From Asterionellopsis glacialis (taxonomy: Eukaryota > Bacillariophyta > Plagiogrammaphyceae > Rhaphoneidales > Asterionellopsidaceae): a DNA stretch of 13,794 nt. The position numbers and the translations under genes are program-made. Shown here piece by piece: positions 1 to 7,631 of the stretch. Each line of letters starts with the position of its first letter. Positions within the stretch are counted from its first letter, which is position 1. The DNA lies in NCBI GenBank assembly GCA_014885115.2, contig WKLE02000248.1, forward strand, positions 33,004-46,797, in the 5' to 3' direction. The notes beneath the pieces are model-generated. The model saw only the letters and a list, made by a program, of their open reading frames with translations, did not search any database and was not told the origin of the DNA.

Positions 1-1317
1 AGAAAGCATCTGCCATTTATCAATCATGGATGAATCATGCAAACTTGTTTCGTCCCTTCCGCTGGCAAAAGTAGACCATTGGAATCTAATCTTTTCTACA
101 TACTCAAATATTATTATTGTCCACATACTTTCTTTTGTACGTTTCAAAAAAAAATATTAAAAGAAACATAGTTTAGAAGGGGGGGATGCAATGACTGAGC
201 ACTCCAAAAAATATCTTGAACAGTTTGGAAGAAACACAATATCAGCCAAAGCTTTCCTACCCACATTGATTTCTTTTCTTTTTTTTTAAGGTACTCAAAT
301 ACGAAATATTATTGTCATGCACTACACATCATGCATACACGTCTGATCCGACAAAACAATATCACAGCATTACAAAACACTTTTTGCTTTTCCATAAAAT
401 GATTTCTTATCCCACAATGAAAACATTGTTCTCTTTCAGAATTATCTTGGTTTCACTTGGAGAAAGAAGGGAAATAAATCTACTGCACATGGACATGTCA
501 TCTATTTTTTGCATCATGGTGTGTGAGATACATACATTTTGTGTCATTGTCATTGCCTACCACCATAGTCCGAGATGCCCATGCATAAGGACTGTTGTAT
601 TATGTGGATCGCAAAATGTAGTGTACTGCCCAAAGTTCAAGATGTCTGCCGAGAGGTTTTGACAAAAAATGCCCAGAAAGCGAAGAATTCTCATTTTTTG
701 GTTGCCGCCAATGACAAGCAAATTTTTATAAAGCCATCTGTTCGAAAATTCCGAAAATCCAAAATCGTTTGACACTTTTCCTATAACTCTAACTCTATTA
801 AGGTATCTTTATCCTTGAAGTCGTGTAGAAGATGTACTTGAGGCTACTGACTCGATCGGAATCAGCTGCTGCGTCAGGCAAGCTCGCTCATCCTACCTTG
901 CGGTATACATTCTACGTAACTATGTACTGGTACTCTACGTGCGGTGATTGATATTCATAAGAAGACACGTCAATCAAAGTAGGGAGAAAAAAAAAGATCT
1001 GGCAAGAAAACGAAGAATTCTGATCCCATGTGTCGTGTGTATGTGAGAAAGACACGCATTGTGCCTTCCGCCCGCGGCCACATGCACGACGAAATTCCCT
1101 CCTTTTTCTTCTTTTAGAATCGGAAGCGCATCATTCTTTTTTTGTTTTACGTGTGTTTTTGTACGAGGTCGCCTTATTTGTCGCCTCCTGCCGACATCAC
1201 ACAACATCATTATTGTTTTATTTGGTTTGTTGACACAAATTCACGACACCCCGCAAACGCATTTGTAAACTCTTTCATTTTTGTTCTTGTTAATCCAATT
1301 CTATACTATTTGCAAAC
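1..1317. other. Long upstream spacer, no supported gene
   Basis: AT-rich DNA with homopolymer A and T runs and a run of seven G at 179-185. Short open frames exist on both strands (for example 312-662 plus and 557-775 minus), but their predicted peptides have no recognisable domain and overlap each other, so I do not call them genes. A 17-bp near-repeat (16 of 17 identical) occurs at 675-691 and 1005-1021. The last 100 bp before 1318 are T-rich and A/C-rich, consistent with a promoter and 5' leader. No clear TATA box was identified. The end of a gene lying to the left cannot be excluded for the first few hundred bases. Confidence 0.5.
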
Positions 1318-3723
1318 ATGAAAGCTAGTACAGCTGCATTAGCAACCTTGGTAGCTGCTGCCGCATCGTCTCCATTCGGTGAAGCATTCACTCCATCATC
1401 GTTGTTGGTACGTTCCACCAGTACATCCTTCGTAGCTCCCAGTACGGCATGGTACAATTCCTACGACACCGATGTTGCTCTTCCACAATTCCGTCAAACA
1501 ACCAGAATGGAAGCAGGTGCTGGATTTTTAGGTATGGATGAAGATGACGAAGACAGTGACGACGAAGATGACGATTACGATGATGACGATGATATGGAAC
1601 TTTCCACTCGTTCTTCCTACTCGTCCACATCCTCAGCAACGACATCCCCCTTTACGGGCATGACATTGGATCCATGGGATCCTAATCCACTCATCAAGCC
1701 CCGTCCATCACGGTTCTTCAAGGAAGAAGATGAGGAGGCTGTACCGGACGATCAATTGGTACAGACCATGAGTGACGAAGAACGTAAGGAAAATTTAAAT
1801 GTCATGAGACAAATTCAAAAGAATGATTTGCCCGACTTGCGAATGAGAAAGGATCATGCCGGATGGGTAGAAGCCAACAATGACTTGAAGCGTCGTAAGA
1901 ATCGTGATCCGTGGTTTGGTTTGAATGATCGGTTACGTGATGCTATCCAATTGGATCAAGGACAAGAAAAAATCGATTATTTGCGTAACCTCATTGATAA
2001 GTTGGGTGGATCACCACCTGGAATTCCGAACCATCCTCGGGGATATGCTGTCCATACGGAAATTTTTGAAATTGGTATTTCTCCCAATCGCGCCAGTGCC
2101 ATTTTGGAACGTGAAATCCGTGAAGAACGTGCTGCGCGTGGACGTGCCATGATGGAAGAACGGAAACGTAACTTAGAGAAGGAAGCACGTCAATACGAAG
2201 AAGACATGCGCAATCCTGGATTACGTGAAGATAAGGAAGCCAAGGAACGTCGTGAACGCACCATGAGACGTTTAATGGCTGAAATTGAAGAGGATAACAA
2301 GAAAAAGCGTGAGCGTGCCAAGGAATTGTTGGGCAAACTTCCTGAAACACCTGAATCCAGAACATCCTCCATGGACAAGGCCTTGGAGGCTGCACGTGAA
2401 GAAGTCAAGAATATTCGACGAAAGCAACTTGGACGTGACTCCAGTAGTAGTAGTGCTGACAATGCATTAAGTGGAGATACTGACGACGACGAAGACAAAC
2501 CCAAGTCTGGTGCAGATAAGGCCCGTGAAGCAGCTGCCGCTGAGGCATCTGGTGGACGTCCACGATTGCCTGGTGATCGTGATGTCACATTAGGTGAATT
2601 GGATGCTGCCACTCTGGTGGAATCCTCTTCTTCCACTGACACTGGACCTCTCACGGTTGCGGTTACTTCTTCGTACAACAAGGAACAATCGGACCCACCC
2701 ATGCGTAAGCACTGCTTCCAATACACAATCCGTATTACCAATAACTCACCCACGGATACCATTCAATTATTGGGACGTCGATTTGAAATTCAAACTGTTG
2801 GATCCAGTATGAAGGATATCGTGTCTGGGGAAGGTGTGACAGGACGTCAACCCATTTTGAAGCCTGGTGAAGTCTTTGAATATACATCTACAGCACCCCT
2901 CAGTGTCCGTCCTATCGGTACCACCATCATTGCAGCTCGTATGCGTGGTGAATACCGTTATGTCATCTTGACTGACGGACAAGACACTGCCACACCTGAT
3001 CAAGTTGAGGCTGGTGGTGATGGCAGTGCCGAACTTGGTACCTTTCACTTCGTTTTCCCTGATGAACAACGTGTCCAACCCTTCCGTCCTGTAGAAGATG
3101 ATGACGATGAAGAGGAGGAAGATGACGATGATGTAGCTCCTAGTACACCTTCCGCAGCAGCCTCGTCTTCTTCTACTGCCGCTGCTCCCGCCACACCTAA
3201 AACTACACCCTCGGCACAACCAGCATCTACACTTCCTGGTGATGAAGATATGAAAACAGGTGATTTAACCATTACACCCAAGGATGCATCCGACACCGTG
3301 ACGGATGAAGTTCGTGTAGGTGTATCTTCTAGTTACCGACCTGAACGATCGGATTCCGCACAAGAAAAGCATTGCTTTGCCTACAATATCCGTATTACCA
3401 ACGAATCCAATCGAAGTATTCAATTGGTATCAAGAAGATTTGAAATTCAAACGATTGGATCTGTCAACAAGGATGTGGTTCAAGGACCCGGTGTGACAGG
3501 ACGACAGCCCATTTTGAAACCAGGTGAAAGTTTTGAATACACCTCCACGGCACCCTTATCAGTACGACCCATGTTGGAAAAAACACCTGTTGTGGCACGT
3601 ATGCAAGGTGAATACAACTTTGTTCAATTAGCAGATGATGGCAGTACACCTATCAGTTCTACACCACTTCAAGCCAAATTGGGTGAATTCCATTTCATCC
3701 TTCCCTCCATGGATGTGGCATAA
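1318..3723 (+). CDS. Plastid-targeted protein with two ApaG domains
   Basis: Intronless frame of 801 residues. The ATG at 1318 has A at -3, and the protein begins at once with a signal peptide (residues 1-23, alanine-rich) ending EA^FTP. A phenylalanine right after the cleavage site is the known diatom plastid-import signal, so location in the complex plastid is inferred. After an acidic tract (about 74-92) and a Ser/Thr linker, residues 195-260 form a conserved-looking unassigned region. A charged coiled coil (about 260-370) follows. Two ApaG (DUF525) domains lie at about 445-580 and 664-795. Each keeps the family's G-x-GVTGRQPILKPGE-x-FEYTSTAPLSVRP core and a RM-x-GEY strand. They are separated by a very acidic and Ser/Ala/Pro-rich linker (590-640). 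ApaG is an all-beta, immunoglobulin-like domain of about 125 residues, found alone in bacteria and fused to other modules in FBXO3, SKIP16 and POLDIP2. Its biochemical role is unsettled, and a binding or scaffold function is more likely than catalysis. The domain call is firm; the partner and process are unknown. Confidence 0.93.
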   Translation: MKASTAALATLVAAAASSPFGEAFTPSSLLVRSTSTSFVAPSTAWYNSYDTDVALPQFRQTTRMEAGAGFLGMDEDDEDSDDEDDDYDDDDDMELSTRSSYSSTSSATTSPFTGMTLDPWDPNPLIKPRPSRFFKEEDEEAVPDDQLVQTMSDEERKENLNVMRQIQKNDLPDLRMRKDHAGWVEANNDLKRRKNRDPWFGLNDRLRDAIQLDQGQEKIDYLRNLIDKLGGSPPGIPNHPRGYAVHTEIFEIGISPNRASAILEREIREERAARGRAMMEERKRNLEKEARQYEEDMRNPGLREDKEAKERRERTMRRLMAEIEEDNKKKRERAKELLGKLPETPESRTSSMDKALEAAREEVKNIRRKQLGRDSSSSSADNALSGDTDDDEDKPKSGADKAREAAAAEASGGRPRLPGDRDVTLGELDAATLVESSSSTDTGPLTVAVTSSYNKEQSDPPMRKHCFQYTIRITNNSPTDTIQLLGRRFEIQTVGSSMKDIVSGEGVTGRQPILKPGEVFEYTSTAPLSVRPIGTTIIAARMRGEYRYVILTDGQDTATPDQVEAGGDGSAELGTFHFVFPDEQRVQPFRPVEDDDDEEEEDDDDVAPSTPSAAASSSSTAAAPATPKTTPSAQPASTLPGDEDMKTGDLTITPKDASDTVTDEVRVGVSSSYRPERSDSAQEKHCFAYNIRITNESNRSIQLVSRRFEIQTIGSVNKDVVQGPGVTGRQPILKPGESFEYTSTAPLSVRPMLEKTPVVARMQGEYNFVQLADDGSTPISSTPLQAKLGEFHFILPSMDVA
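2650..3057 (+). repeat. ApaG domain copy 1 (internal coding duplication)
   Basis: Codes for about residues 445-580. It aligns with the stretch at 3307-3702 along its whole length. Shared blocks include SSYxxExSDxxxxKHCFxYxIRITN, RRFEIQT, and the GVTGRQPILKPGE core followed by FEYTSTAPLSVRP. Differences between the copies in these blocks are largely at third codon positions, for example in the codons for GRQPILKPGE. This points to an old duplication held under purifying selection. Confidence 0.85.
3307..3702 (+). repeat. ApaG domain copy 2 (internal coding duplication)
   Basis: Codes for about residues 664-795, ending six residues before the C-terminus. It keeps the glycine-rich GPGVTGRQP loop that corresponds to GEGVTGRQP in copy 1. 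Both copies carry a short insertion after PLSVRP relative to the simple bacterial domain, here containing LEKTPV. Confidence 0.85.
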
Positions 3724-4440
3724 AAACACAACACACTTCAAACATAGAAAATATGAGACACGCAAACACACACTTACACCACGAGATTAGACTTGAAACT
3801 TTTAATCACTCTAAAGGAAAGATCGATATGTAAAGACAACGAATAGGTAATATTCATATACTTTTCATCACAACAAATTAATCCTACTTAAATCAATATA
3901 TTTAAGGGAAAAAATCATAGAAAACAAGAGTTGGTTATGTTTTACAACACTTACACCACAGGCAACTGGATGAAAAATTCCTGTAATATTGTGACATGCG
4001 AAACCATAACCTTGAGCGGATCCAATGGCCTCCTTCCTACTCACTGTATGAAAAATGTGGGATTGTTTAATTTTACCACGAATGGATTGACGCAAGGGCT
4101 CTTCTCGTTCTCTCTGGCAAATAAAGCGGACGCATCTCTCGCTATAACAAAATGTCCTCTGATTGTCTCTCTTGGTAATAAAAGTTTTTTCTCCACTGGT
4201 GCATTTGCAGATTTGATTGTTGTCATTCTGATATAAATTCTGACGTTAGAGCTGGAAAGCCACAACATGGATTCATTATAAAAATAAAGTAGATTTTCTT
4301 TACAAACATTGAAATTAGTATTTTTAGCTATAATTTACATTATGTAGTTCACATATATCACACATTCATCTCATTATTATAATATATATACAGATAGGTA
4401 TTTGCAAGCTCCTCCCCCCCCCGGGTCATTATCGTCATTG
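3724..4440. other. Convergent spacer between ApaG and IRE-motif genes
   Basis: This spacer holds the 3' ends of two converging genes. Its centre (about 3868-4245) is open on both strands and is described separately as a possible broken gene. The part from 4260 to 4400 is very AT-rich with TA runs (4379-4390). A nine-C run lies at 4414-4422, just beyond the stop of the minus-strand gene. Confidence 0.5.
3868..4245 (-). pseudogene. Possible remnant or exon of a small Cys-rich protein
   Basis: Reading the minus strand from just after a TAA at 4248-4246, 125 codons stay open to a stop at 3870-3868. The peptide has seven cysteines, including ICKC, FCYSERC, FIC, FACHN and VACGV, and a balanced mix of charged residues (TKRDNQR, CQREREEPLRQ), which is unlike random AT-rich DNA. 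No ATG lies in the first three quarters of the frame. Upstream, an ATG at 4277 opens a different frame (MNPCCGFPALTSE), so a frameshift or an unrecognised intron would be needed to join them. The plus strand is also open over 3937-4236 with exactly aligned codons, so one of the two is a shadow. I cannot decide which, nor name a family. Confidence 0.25.
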
Positions 4441-5139
4441 TCAAAAGAACAAATACATGACACACAAGATAAGTAGTGTACGTAAGCATGTATCAATGAC
4501 AAATACTTGACGTGTTGCCAACTTTTCCATTTCATATTTAGTTTCACTACGATTCTTTTGAATACGTTGTATTTCATTCATGGCATTCATAATTTCTTCT
4601 TCGGATACATTGAACTCTCTTCGTAACCGTTTATTACGTTCAATCGGTGAAAGACGACAAAGACCACTACTACTACTACTACTGTGTGTTCTACGTGTCT
4701 GCTGCTTGCCAAAGGGTAATTTTGCAGTCCTGGTTCGAGTATTGTTCCGAATCCCACCACCACTTTGACTTTGGCTACTACGTCGTTTATCATGTTCATA
4801 CTCATCAATACGTATAGGACTTTTATCTACATAATTCCAACCGATAGCAAGTGGTGGACCATCTAAACAATCTGGATGATCACCAACCACTACATCAAAT
4901 TCACGAATAGATACATTTGCGAATCTTACCCCCAAGGATTTTTCGGACGAGAGTATTATTTCTGCACCAATGCTGCTGCTGGTGCTCCCATGTGGTGGTT
5001 CACCTTTGACATGATGATCACCCCCATGAGAAGGCATCATTCCTGTATCAGACTTGAGTACTTTTCCAGTTGAATCAGCATTGTTATTGTTATTGTTGAC
5101 GTGATTCAAATCCATAGTTTCGTTTGAGAATGGACTCAT
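4441..5139 (-). CDS. Diatom IRE-motif protein with hydrophobic C-terminus
   Basis: Frame of 232 residues from ATG at 5139. After an Asn- and Ser-rich, disordered N-terminus comes the block SLGVRFANVSIREFDVVVGD followed by HPDCLDGPPLAIGW (residues 68-101). This matches a signature I recognise from a large, mostly uncharacterised diatom family (V-x-F-x-x-V-x-I-R-E-Y/F ... G-D-x-P ... G-P-P-L-x-x-G-W). A basic, low-complexity linker follows, including a six-serine run encoded by a trinucleotide repeat near 4664-4683. Next is a helix-rich segment (LSPIERNKRLRREFNVSEEE, then IMNAMNEIQ; 164-191), also typical of the family's C-terminal part. The last 22 residues (211-232) are hydrophobic and end IDTCLRTLLILCVMYLFF, which could be a tail anchor. 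That tail is unusual. The function of the family is unknown. The gene converges on the ApaG gene and diverges from the dioxygenase-like gene. Confidence 0.8.
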   Translation of the reverse strand: MSPFSNETMDLNHVNNNNNNADSTGKVLKSDTGMMPSHGGDHHVKGEPPHGSTSSSIGAEIILSSEKSLGVRFANVSIREFDVVVGDHPDCLDGPPLAIGWNYVDKSPIRIDEYEHDKRRSSQSQSGGGIRNNTRTRTAKLPFGKQQTRRTHSSSSSSGLCRLSPIERNKRLRREFNVSEEEIMNAMNEIQRIQKNRSETKYEMEKLATRQVFVIDTCLRTLLILCVMYLFF

Positions 5140-5450
5140 TTCTGCACAATTTTACTTTGTACTACTGTCAAGTTGATCTTGTATGTTTTGTTTTGACACG
5201 TGTGTTGTTCAATTGTTCTTTTTAGAGGAGGAGGATTCAATAATGTTGCAAGATTCATGAACAAAACACAAGCAGACCGACCCGGCAAAGGTACGATGCG
5301 AAATAATGGGCGCGAGACTTCCTTTCGTGTAAATGTGGGAATTCCGTAGAAACAATGCATAATAATAATGCCGCGATGATTTCAATGATGCCAAGACATA
5401 CACGAAACACATACACACATACGTACAATTCATGCGTAGAATCTCTTGGG

Positions 5451-5460
5451 TTATATATAG
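5451..5460 (+). promoter_or_regulatory. TATA-like element
   Basis: TTATATATAG stands in a mixed-composition stretch between the two divergent genes. It could serve either direction because its core is nearly self-complementary. It is 31 bp before the palindrome. The role is inferred from sequence only. Confidence 0.35.
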
Positions 5461-5491
5461 AATTCTTAATTACGCCTTGATGGGCCCGACT

Positions 5492-5506
5492 TGTCACATT
5501 GTGACA
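5492..5506. promoter_or_regulatory. Perfect palindrome, possible dimeric factor site
   Basis: TGTCACATTGTGACA has two perfect 7-bp inverted arms around one central base. Such a symmetric site is typical of binding by a dimeric transcription factor. It lies between a TATA-like run and a CCAAT box in a divergent promoter region. The factor is unknown. Confidence 0.4.
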
Positions 5507-5510
5507 TGAT

Positions 5511-5515
5511 CCAAT
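5511..5515 (+). promoter_or_regulatory. CCAAT box
   Basis: CCAAT occurs five bases after the palindrome, in the context ATCCAATCA. This is the core recognised by NF-Y type factors in eukaryotes. A pentamer alone is weak evidence; its value comes from lying next to the palindrome. Confidence 0.3.
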
Positions 5516-6077
5516 CAAAAAACCGAACATTTCTGGTTCCCTAAATCAACTGACATTCTTTGCGGGATTTGAATTTTTCCTAATATTCAGTATCTTTTTG
5601 ACGTTCAACCACACGTGGAACAATTTGGAGGCCCTATGCTTTCTATCTCTCTCGACTGTCTATCGCTCCGCCTGCATCGCTCAATTTTTTTCAAATTGTG
5701 CTGTTCGTCCGCCGTCCAAACTTCGAAAACCCGGAATAACGCATACAGACGAAGATCAGACCAATTCTTCATTATCCCCATCCTGTTCACGGAGAACAGT
5801 GAACATGCTTTGTTTGTACACAGCGCAAAGAAGATGTCAGTTTCTGTTCTGTGATTTTTTTACTTTATACGTATATGAAAACATTGAATGCACCTGTTGC
5901 TCGAGTGCGTTTTCAGAAGTTGAATTCTGCAAAACGAGACAGGAGATTCAAGCGAGAGACATATGTTGTGTTGAAGGCACACATGTCAATGACGACGACG
6001 AGGACGACGACAACAACACGCCCACTGCCAATACCTTTTTCTGCTTGTTTGATTATCGCTACTTTACAAAAGAAGAC

Positions 6078-7631
6078 ATGGTTGTGGCAATTACCATGAG
6101 AGCTTCAAGCTCGACTGCTAGTAGTGGTATTCGAGCCATTGGAAAACTTGTCAAACCTCATTCGGCATTTGTGCACAGAGTATCATCATGGCATCATCAC
6201 AATGTTCTTCGGGCGCGTGGATCCTTAAGCAGTGCTAAACTTGGAAACAACAACAGTAGTAAAAAGAGCAATAATTTCAACAAATCATGTACCAACAAGA
6301 ATCAGGTCATGGTGGAAACAAGAAGTAAAGAGACCAATCATGAAAATAGTAAGCCTACTCCTAATTTGATTCCTACCAACAAACAACGATCGAGTAAACG
6401 TTGGTCATCGAAAAGACGGAGGTATTATAACAATCATAAATCGAAACCTTCATTCGATACTGTTGCTACCAAAGGAGGAGAACCTCCTATTTTAATTCAC
6501 GGGTCTTCTTCTGCTTCTACTAGTACCACTACTACATCTGCACAACAACCAGGGGGAAACAGTCACAAGAACAACAACAAACTTTCAATTCTATCCGGTA
6601 GAGCATCACCCTTTCATGTGAGTGGAGGCACAGCTGGATCGTATAGATTGACACAAGTATTTCCAATTTTAAATATATCAGCGTTACTTGATCCTAAGGG
6701 TTATTGCAAACGATCTGCCTATCCAAGTGGTACAACAACCATTAGTGGTGGTGATGCAGCACAACGTTTGTTACGTGGCCGGGAAGCCGTACTAGATGTC
6801 ATGAGGCAAGACTGTGTGGATCGACAACGAACACAACGTAGTGGCAAAAGCAGTAGCAGTAGTCGACATCGTGCACCACCGCCACAACCCTATGGATTGA
6901 TAGGACATGGCGTACCACATCAATTATTACAAAATCATATTGATTTAGCAGATGCCTTATTGACCCATCATGACAATGCTGCCGAATGTTCCTTCAATAA
7001 CTTCCAGGGTGATTTGTCCTTTAATTGGATGAGATTGCGATCACGTGTAGGTGAAAATCGTGCATGTCCATGGCCACCATCTCCTGGTGATAAAAAAATG
7101 AATAAGGATGACGACCATCCTACTGTCACTGAATGGGAACATCAAATGGAACTGTATTTGACTGTGATGAATCGTTTAGTTTCTACTCTGGGGTTAGGAT
7201 TATGGCAAGAAACACCGCCAATGACTCCAGTGACCAGAGCGACACCCAACAGCATCAAAGATGATGATGATGATGATGATGACTTTGTTTTGTCGAGGTC
7301 GGATCCATTTCGTGTTACACCACGACATTGGAGTGTGGAATTACTTCGAGGGGTTGCATATCCTCCTCATTTAGTTCCCAAAGATCCGTATATGAAAGGA
7401 GAGCAACAACAGAAACAAGAGCAGCAGCGCAATGCTACCCCACCTATGGTCATTGTGGAATGGACACCACGAGGGGGTGTATCAGCACCTGGTCATGTTT
7501 GTGTTCGTTTACAGGGTATTTCTTCCAGTACAGATTATCAATTACGTCGAAAAAAGAAGGTACCTGTCACATTAGTTTTTGATGCATGTTTTCACAACCA
7601 TAATAATGCAGATGAAGCTACCAATGGATAA
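6078..7631 (+). CDS. 2OG-dioxygenase-like protein lacking the catalytic half
   Basis: From the ATG at 6078 the product has 517 residues. A second ATG at 6096, with A at -3, would give 511. The first 45 residues are rich in Arg, Ser and His with no acidic residue, like a mitochondrial presequence. A long basic, Asn/Ser/Lys-rich disordered region follows. From residue 194 the chain resembles the N-terminal domain of isopenicillin-N-synthase-type dioxygenases: FPILNISALL, then helix GREAVLDVMRQDC, a Ser/Arg insertion, the hallmark PYGLIGHGVPHQLL (compare the family's NHGVP motif), and helix EWEHQMELYLTVMNRLVSTLGLGL. A later LLRGVAYPPHLVP fits the YPP strand that opens the jelly-roll. The protein then ends about 85 residues later, and no HxD...H iron triad or RxS 2OG motif is visible. 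Catalysis is therefore unlikely unless further exons exist. Asp8 (GAT repeat, 7258-7283) and Gln-rich runs are further low-complexity insertions. Family resemblance is good; function is unknown. Confidence 0.7.
   Translation: MVVAITMRASSSTASSGIRAIGKLVKPHSAFVHRVSSWHHHNVLRARGSLSSAKLGNNNSSKKSNNFNKSCTNKNQVMVETRSKETNHENSKPTPNLIPTNKQRSSKRWSSKRRRYYNNHKSKPSFDTVATKGGEPPILIHGSSSASTSTTTTSAQQPGGNSHKNNNKLSILSGRASPFHVSGGTAGSYRLTQVFPILNISALLDPKGYCKRSAYPSGTTTISGGDAAQRLLRGREAVLDVMRQDCVDRQRTQRSGKSSSSSRHRAPPPQPYGLIGHGVPHQLLQNHIDLADALLTHHDNAAECSFNNFQGDLSFNWMRLRSRVGENRACPWPPSPGDKKMNKDDDHPTVTEWEHQMELYLTVMNRLVSTLGLGLWQETPPMTPVTRATPNSIKDDDDDDDDFVLSRSDPFRVTPRHWSVELLRGVAYPPHLVPKDPYMKGEQQQKQEQQRNATPPMVIVEWTPRGGVSAPGHVCVRLQGISSSTDYQLRRKKKVPVTLVFDACFHNHNNADEATNG

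Larger units (their letters stand above)
5140..6077. other. Divergent intergenic region with promoter elements
   Basis: This 938-bp spacer separates the start of the minus-strand gene at 5139 from the best start of the plus-strand gene at 6078. It contains the TATA-like run, palindrome and CCAAT box listed separately. The plus-strand frame of the dioxygenase-like gene stays open upstream to 5598, but the only ATG before 6078 lies at 5805. The residues encoded upstream of 6078 are Cys-rich, repetitive (an Asp/Asn run from a GAC repeat at 5989-6016) and show no domain, so I treat them as 5' leader. Confidence 0.5.

Noticed and set aside
312..775. Short frames upstream of the ApaG gene as genes
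   Set aside because: They overlap on both strands, lack domains and have composition typical of spacer DNA.
3868..4245. Kazal-type inhibitor domain in the Cys-rich frame
   Set aside because: FHPVACG only loosely recalls the PVCG core, and the remaining cysteine spacing does not fit a Kazal domain.
5598..6077. N-terminal extension of the dioxygenase-like gene
   Set aside because: The frame is open to 5598, but there it begins with TTG. The only ATG in the extension (5805) leads into a Cys-rich, low-complexity stretch without domain, whereas 6078 and 6096 are followed by a presequence-like N-terminus.
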